7,714 nt of DNA from an uncultured Caldilinea sp. (lineage in GTDB: Bacteria; Chloroflexota; Anaerolineae; Caldilineales; Caldilineaceae): assembly GCA_937928035.1 (NCBI GenBank), contig CALFWA010000338.1, forward strand, positions 1 to 7,714, given 5' to 3'. The notes beneath the pieces are model-generated. The model was not told where the DNA came from and ran no database searches. It worked only from the letters and a program-made list of their open reading frames with translations. Shown piece by piece: positions 1 through 7,714 of the stretch (the first letter of the stretch is position 1; each line of letters starts with the position of its first letter). Position numbers and translations under genes: made by a program.

Positions 1-830
<830 letters not shown>

Positions 831-831
<1 letters not shown>

Positions 832-2072
832 TATGCGCCTCCGATTGGATGTCGATGCGCCATGAGCAGGGGAGCGATATAACGCCGATAGACCTGCTCC
901 CAGGTGGAAGATGTGCGCGCGCGGCTGGCAAATCGATAGACGGCGGAGTCTCCGAGCACTTGCGCCACCTCCTCCGCCGTCGCCTCGGGGTCGCCCTGCG
1001 GATCGAAGTAGAAAACGTCGTCGAGACCGAGCTCCGTCAACGGCTCGATGCGACTGCAGAAGACGGGCATCCGACTGAGCGCCGCCTCGATCAGCGGGAT
1101 GCCAAAGCCCTCCTCAAAGCTGGGTAAAAAGAGCGCATCGGCGAAGCGATAGAAGTCGGCGATGACGCTGTCGGGCAAAAAAGCTTCGCTCCGCTCCGCC
1201 AGAAAGATCGCTGCGTCTTGCAGACCGAGTTGGCTGCGCAGGGCGACTAGCTCCTCCTGATAGCGCACGTTGGCGGGGTTGTGGGCGCCGAGCGGTCCGG
1301 TGACGATCAGAGCGGCGTCCGGCATGCGGCGTCGCAGCGCCGCCAACGTGTGCAGAGCGAACTCGATGTTCTTGCGTCTCGTTAGGCGCACCGGCAGCAG
1401 CAAAATCGGCGCCCTGTGTGCAACGCCGATGCGCTTCAGCAGATCCAAGGTTGCCGGCTCCCATTTGTAGAAAGCCGCCAGATCGACGCCGTTGGGGACG
1501 ACGACGATCTCCTCCTGAGGAACGCCGATCAGTTCGCTCAGCTCGCGACGGCGCAGCTGCGACACGACGACATGCGTTGCGCCGGGCCACTGCCAGCGCA
1601 GCAGATCCCAGGGATAGCCGTCATGCAGCTCGCTGCGGTAGCGAGGGGTTGTCCAGGCCAGGTCATGATGCCAGAGGATCAGGCGAGGAAAGCCTGGCGT
1701 TTGGTAAAGCTCCGCCAGCGCCGCAGTGAGCGCCAGATTCTTCGCCAGCGAGCAGATGTTGTGGGCAATAAGGATGTCGCGATTTTGCAGCAAGGGGGCA
1801 AGCTCTGCGACAATCGCCTTGCGCAGCGCCTCAAAGCGCAGCGTCACTTCTCCACGATCCAGCTCCGCTTTGACCGCCAGCACCTCGTCGTGTCGCGAGT
1901 CGACCAGCGGCGCGCGATGCAAGCGGATCGCCTCGGTCCACGGCTCGCCGCGCGCGGCGATGATGTGGACGTCGTGTCCATCGTCTGCCATCAGGCGCGC
2001 ATGATGGGCCAGCACGCTTTCAACGCCGCCGACGATCGGCGGAATGGAATAATGCATCAATGTCACTTTCAT
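831..2072 (-). CDS. Glycosyltransferase, GT4 type (GT-B fold)
   Basis: This 413-residue protein would transfer a sugar from a nucleotide-sugar donor to an unknown acceptor in the cytoplasm. Visible GT4 marks, in order, are the N-terminal glycine loop GGVE (15-18), PNGVD at the interdomain region (193-197), a basic R-x4-K-N segment (229-235), and EEGFGIPLIE (320-329), which holds the EX7E pair E321/E329 typical of retaining GT4 enzymes. No signal peptide or membrane helix is seen. The start at 2072 is preferred over an in-frame ATG at 2102 because AGGAAGAG sits just upstream and the protein then begins with the typical MKVTLMHYSIPP strand. The gene ends in TAATG, shared with the Usp gene. The acceptor could be a lipid, a polysaccharide or a small-molecule solute; nothing in the sequence decides this. 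The family call is firm, the substrate unknown. Confidence 0.9.
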
Positions 2073-2175
2073 GGTCTCTTCCTTTGCGTGAAAAGAGCGC
2101 ACGCCAGGTTACTTGGACGAACCGTTGTCCACTGTAGCGCGCTGTTGACCGCCGGAGATGCGCCGCTGCCGAAGC

Positions 2176-2211
2176 GGCAAAGAAAAAGGAGGCGGGCGCA
2201 AGCGACGCCTC
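2176..2211 (-). terminator. Rho-independent terminator after clpX
   Basis: On the minus strand GAGGCG (2211-2206) pairs perfectly with CGCCTC (2194-2189). Inner pairs (CGC with GCG) extend the stem. The stem is followed by C, TTTTT, C and TTT. It lies about 110 bases past the clpX stop and about 115 bases before the glycosyltransferase start, so it should end the tig-clpP-clpX transcript and separate it from the next unit. A second small hairpin, GCCGC/GCGGC at 2162-2178, follows directly. Confidence 0.75.
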
Positions 2212-2220
2212 GTCTCCTCC

Positions 2221-2250
2221 ATTATCGAACATTCAAATTAAGAGAATGTT
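2221..2250 (-). promoter_or_regulatory. AT-rich inverted repeat beside a -10-like box, possible control site for the glycosyltransferase unit
   Basis: AACATTC (2228-2234) and GAATGTT (2244-2250) are perfect 7-bp arms with a 9-bp AT-rich spacer, in an otherwise GC-rich region. On the minus strand the repeat is followed at once by GATAAT (2226-2221), a five-of-six match to the -10 consensus. No good -35 box lies 16-18 bases upstream; the repeat occupies the spacer and reaches into the -35 position. This geometry would suit a regulator-dependent promoter. It could also be a stem in the clpX 3' untranslated RNA. The function is inferred. Confidence 0.35.
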
Positions 2251-2319
2251 ATGAGCACGTATACGGCACCGAGGCGTCCATGCGATGCATTCACTTTTGC
2301 CCGCACAGAATGGCGTCGA

Positions 2320-3759
<1,440 letters not shown>

Positions 3760-3778
3760 CTCTTCCGGTTGTCTCTGT

Positions 3779-3817
3779 GCGCTTGACGGCGACCGCCGAA
3801 GGGCCGCCGTCAAGCGC
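3779..3817 (-). repeat. Perfect 12-bp stem-loop between clpP and clpX
   Basis: The arms 3779-3790 (GCGCTTGACGGC) and 3806-3817 (GCCGTCAAGCGC) are perfectly complementary around a 15-base loop, and a 13th pair is possible. In the minus-strand transcript the stem starts 17 bases after the clpP stop and ends 19 bases before the clpX ATG. No T-run follows on either side, so it is not a classical terminator. An RNA processing or 3'-end protection element that adjusts ClpP relative to ClpX is the most natural reading; this is inference. Confidence 0.8.
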
Positions 3818-3834
3818 TGTGGAGCGACTTCGCC

Positions 3835-4506
<672 letters not shown>

Positions 4507-4555
4507 AAGCTCTCTCCTGCCTTCAAAATTGTTCCGTGCATATGAATGTTACTGC

Positions 4556-4588
4556 CATGAGCGGGCCACTTGAAGCGTTGCGCTCATG
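4556..4588. repeat. 8-bp inverted repeat upstream of clpP
   Basis: CATGAGCG (4556-4563) and CGCTCATG (4581-4588) are perfect inverted arms with a 17-base spacer, located 50-82 bases before the clpP start. It may be a regulator-binding dyad or a leader-RNA hairpin. It does not match CIRCE, the HspR HAIR element or the CtsR box as I know them. Confidence 0.5.
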
Positions 4589-4600
4589 TGAATAGAATCT

Positions 4601-4615
4601 TCCTGAAAAACAGGA
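4601..4615. repeat. Small hairpin TCCTG-AAAAA-CAGGA
   Basis: Five-base perfect arms with a five-base loop lie in the clpP leader region. No T-run follows, so termination is not suggested. It may only add structure to the leader RNA. Confidence 0.35.
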
Positions 4616-4648
4616 TACGCTATCTCCGATCCCGCCAATGTAAGCGCT

Positions 4649-4691
<43 letters not shown>

Positions 4692-4753
4692 GACTGAACC
4701 TCTGCCCAGAAACTTCCAGGGCGATGACCACATCCTCCGGCCACGGATGGCGT

Positions 4754-4770
4754 TGCAGCTCGTAGCTGCA
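4754..4770. repeat. 17-bp palindrome in the tig-clpP gap
   Basis: TGCAGCT (4754-4760) and AGCTGCA (4764-4770) are perfect 7-bp arms around CGT. There is no following T-run on either strand, so it is not a terminator for tig by the classical rule. It could be an operator or a short RNA stem; it also lies inside the protein-like frame described for this gap. Confidence 0.45.
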
Positions 4771-4876
4771 GGTTTGGACCTACAGTCACGTCACGGCGAC
4801 AACGACGCCCGACGCGTTCACTCTCAAGTCGGCGAAATCCCGGCAGACGACGGAATCATCTGCAACGCCCGCAAGC

Positions 4877-6356
<1,480 letters not shown>

Positions 6357-6432
6357 CTTCCTGTATGTAGACACAAGTTTCTCTAGCCGGCGGCGTGCAC
6401 TCTGATTTCGACGCCTGTTCAGTAACTGGTTA

Positions 6433-6461
6433 ATCATAGCATTGAAACGTCGATAGCTCAA
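6433..6461 (-). promoter_or_regulatory. Sigma-70-type promoter for the tig-clpP-clpX operon
   Basis: On the minus strand TTGAGC (6461-6456, four of six) is followed by exactly 17 bases and TATGAT (6438-6433, five of six), with TG one base before the -10 as in extended -10 promoters. Transcription would start near 6426, leaving a leader of about 85 bases before the tig ATG. Confidence 0.65.
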
Positions 6462-6469
6462 AGCATAGG
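6442..6469 (+). promoter_or_regulatory. Weak candidate promoter for hxlB, overlapping the tig promoter
   Basis: TTGAAA (6442-6447, five of six to the -35 consensus) is followed by 16 bases and CATAGG (6464-6469, only three of six to -10). A start near 6476 would leave only a few bases before ATG 6483, or about 25 before ATG 6501. It lies inside the spacer and -35 of the divergent tig promoter, so the two would compete for polymerase. The -10 match is poor. Confidence 0.25.
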
Positions 6470-6482
6470 CGCGCAGAGATCA

Positions 6483-7070
6483 ATGGAAGTGAGCGATTCT
6501 ATGCGTTTTTCTGAATGGGTACAGTGCGTATTCGATGAAACGTCGGCTACGCTTGCGAGTGTGCAGGAGGAAAGCGCAGAACAGGCGGCGGCAATGATTC
6601 TGGCGGCGCCGCGCATCTTTGTATTGGGCCTGGGGCGCAGCGGATTGATCCTGCGCATGTTTGCCATGCGTCTCATGCAGATCGGGTTACGCGTATACGC
6701 AGTGGGGGACGCCACAACGCCGGCGATTGAGGCTGGCGATCTGCTCATCGTCCTCTCCGGAAGCGGACGTACAGAAACCGTCCTTCTCTTGACACGCAAG
6801 GCGAAAGATCTCGGCGCACGCGTGCTGGCGATCACCACCGACCCAGAGGGGCCGCTTGCTGCTCTGGCCGACAGAAGCTTGATTTTGCCTGCTATCTCCC
6901 CCAAAGCTGTTCCATCTAAAGGCGACGCCGCTGCCCGCTCTCGGCTTCCTCTCGCCGATGCGTTCGAGCAGGCGGCGTCGATCTGTCTTATCTGCATCGG
7001 AGCGTTGTTGGCGGCTCAGTGCGGGCAGGACAACGTCGCCATGATGCAGCGCCATGCCAATTTGGAGTGA
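6483..7070 (+). CDS. hxlB: 6-phospho-3-hexuloisomerase (PHI) family protein, SIS domain
   Basis: PHI interconverts 3-hexulose-6-phosphate and fructose-6-phosphate in the ribulose-monophosphate pathway, usually paired with hexulose-6-phosphate synthase (HxlA). The 195 residues are one SIS domain. Marks shared with the family are VLGLGRSG (47-54), FAMRLMQIG (60-68), the TTP of VGDATTP (78-80), LSGSGRTE (91-98), the conserved glutamate E162 in AFE, and the C-terminal RHANLE (190-195). Two departures appear: the stretch before the conserved Glu is about eight residues longer than in Methanocaldococcus PHI as I recall it, and the usual LPMGTxFE reads LPLADAFE (155-162). The start at 6483 has only a weak ribosome site; ATG 6501, with GTGAG seven bases ahead, is a real alternative. 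No hxlA lies in the window, so the exact substrate is less certain than the family. Confidence 0.85.
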   Translation: MEVSDSMRFSEWVQCVFDETSATLASVQEESAEQAAAMILAAPRIFVLGLGRSGLILRMFAMRLMQIGLRVYAVGDATTPAIEAGDLLIVLSGSGRTETVLLLTRKAKDLGARVLAITTDPEGPLAALADRSLILPAISPKAVPSKGDAAARSRLPLADAFEQAASICLICIGALLAAQCGQDNVAMMQRHANLE

Positions 7071-7093
7071 GAAGGGATTGCGTGGCGTCTTTG

Positions 7094-7714
7094 TTACACG
7101 ATGGGCAGTACCAGCGCCGAGGGATGCGCGGCGTCGTGAAAGACAGTTTGAACGGCGGGGCGCATCTCGGTCATCAGCGTCTGGTTGCCCAGAAAACCAA
7201 GGTTGCGCGCAAAGCGTGGGTGGGCGCCGCTGGCGACCAATAGTCGCACGCGTTGGCCGGCGTTGACCCGACAGGCCGTCGAGGACATGGCCACGACGAT
7301 GCGCACGCTGCCGTCCGGCTGTACTTCTCCACGGCCCGGCTCGACGCGAAAGTTGCCGTCGCAGATGTTGCGCGAATAGCCCGAGCGTTCGACGACGCAT
7401 AGCCGCGCAAAAAAATCCGCCGTCGGAAGGCTGGATTGGACGTACAGTTCAAGTTGCACCGGCCCGATGAACTCGACGTCCTCCCGCAAGGGAAGCGAGG
7501 AAAAGACAAGCACATCGCTGCGCCGTTCCAACGGACGGTTGTCCACCTTGCCGGCGCCGTTGGCCAGTTTGGGGCCGCCGAGATTGGGCGTCGGGTCCGC
7601 AGGGTTGTAGGTGTACACGTCGGCGGACGCCTCCGCATGCGACGGATGCGGGAACAGCCGACCGGTCTTGGCCAGTCCATTGCCGTGCAAATAAAGTCGC
7701 AACGGTCGCGAGGG
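7094..7714 (-). CDS. CocE/NonD-type hydrolase (X-Pro dipeptidyl-peptidase S15 family), C-terminal part
   Basis: The last 206 residues of a larger protein; the frame is open at 7714 and ends with TAA at 7094-7096. Near its start is RLYLHGNG, then YNPADPTPNLGG (fragment residues 36-47), the stretch VFSSLPLREDVEFIGPVQLEL, and the end VFHDAAHPSALVLPIV. These match the C-terminal jelly-roll (PepX_C) domain of CocE-like acyl hydrolases and X-Pro peptidases. The Ser-Asp-His catalytic residues belong to the alpha/beta-hydrolase domain, which lies outside the window, so activity cannot be judged and esterase versus peptidase is open. The gene converges on hxlB with only 23 bases between the two stops; no terminator hairpin fits in that gap. 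Confidence 0.9.
   Translation of the reverse strand, partial: PSRPLRLYLHGNGLAKTGRLFPHPSHAEASADVYTYNPADPTPNLGGPKLANGAGKVDNRPLERRSDVLVFSSLPLREDVEFIGPVQLELYVQSSLPTADFFARLCVVERSGYSRNICDGNFRVEPGRGEVQPDGSVRIVVAMSSTACRVNAGQRVRLLVASGAHPRFARNLGFLGNQTLMTEMRPAVQTVFHDAAHPSALVLPIV

Noticed and set aside
2115..2130. Imperfect dyad GGACGAACCGTTGTCC upstream of the glycosyltransferase
   Set aside because: Only four outer pairs match cleanly, the centre is mismatched, and no promoter boxes lie beside it; chance level in GC-rich DNA.
3760..3813. N-terminal extension of ClpX from an ATG at 3813
   Set aside because: The extra 18 residues would be encoded in the stem-loop, and the normal start at 3759 has a ribosome site and gives the usual spacing to the zinc domain.
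3779..3817. Reading the clpP-clpX stem-loop as a terminator
   Set aside because: No T-run follows on either strand, and clpX depends on transcription through it.
7071..7093. A bidirectional terminator between the convergent hxlB and CocE-like genes
   Set aside because: The 23-base gap has no inverted repeat and no T-run; terminators, if any, must lie inside the opposing genes.
6687..7400. A 237-residue minus-strand frame spanning the end of hxlB and the CocE-like gene
   Set aside because: It crosses two genes with clear family matches in other frames and has no motif of its own.

Overview
The window looks like GC-rich (my estimate is about 60%) bacterial chromosome. My best guess is a Chloroflexota of the Caldilinea type. 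That guess rests on gene content (tig-clpP-clpX, a hexulose-phosphate isomerase homologue, a tandem Usp protein and a CocE-like hydrolase) and on general sequence impression, not on a search. No mobile element, CRISPR array, tRNA or rRNA was seen.

Layout. From 1 to 2072 on the minus strand, a family-4-type glycosyltransferase is followed, with a one-base stop/start overlap (TAATG), by a tandem universal-stress-protein gene that runs off the left edge. From 2073 to 2319 there is an intergenic stretch with a convincing minus-strand terminator and an AT-rich inverted repeat next to a -10-like box. From 2320 to 6340, also on the minus strand, lies the proteostasis operon: trigger factor (tig), then the ClpP peptidase, then the ClpX unfoldase. 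A good sigma-70-type promoter precedes tig (6433-6461). Divergent from it, hxlB (6-phospho-3-hexuloisomerase family) runs on the plus strand at 6483-7070. It converges on the C-terminal part of a CocE/NonD-type hydrolase whose N-terminus lies beyond the right edge.

How the genes work together. Trigger factor meets nascent chains at the ribosome, and ClpX unfolds substrates and feeds them into ClpP, so the three genes form a folding-or-degradation module. The glycosyltransferase and Usp protein are probably one translationally coupled unit, substrate unknown. The isomerase and the hydrolase have no obvious link to their neighbours.

What stands out. ClpX carries about 32 extra residues inside the loop that docks on ClpP, and ClpP has a changed sequence just after its catalytic histidine. 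A strong 12-bp stem-loop separates clpP and clpX. The 370-base tig-clpP gap holds a 12-bp direct repeat, several palindromes and a protein-like reading frame interrupted by two stops. No clearly new multi-gene system is visible; the best leads are variations on the Clp machine and its regulation.
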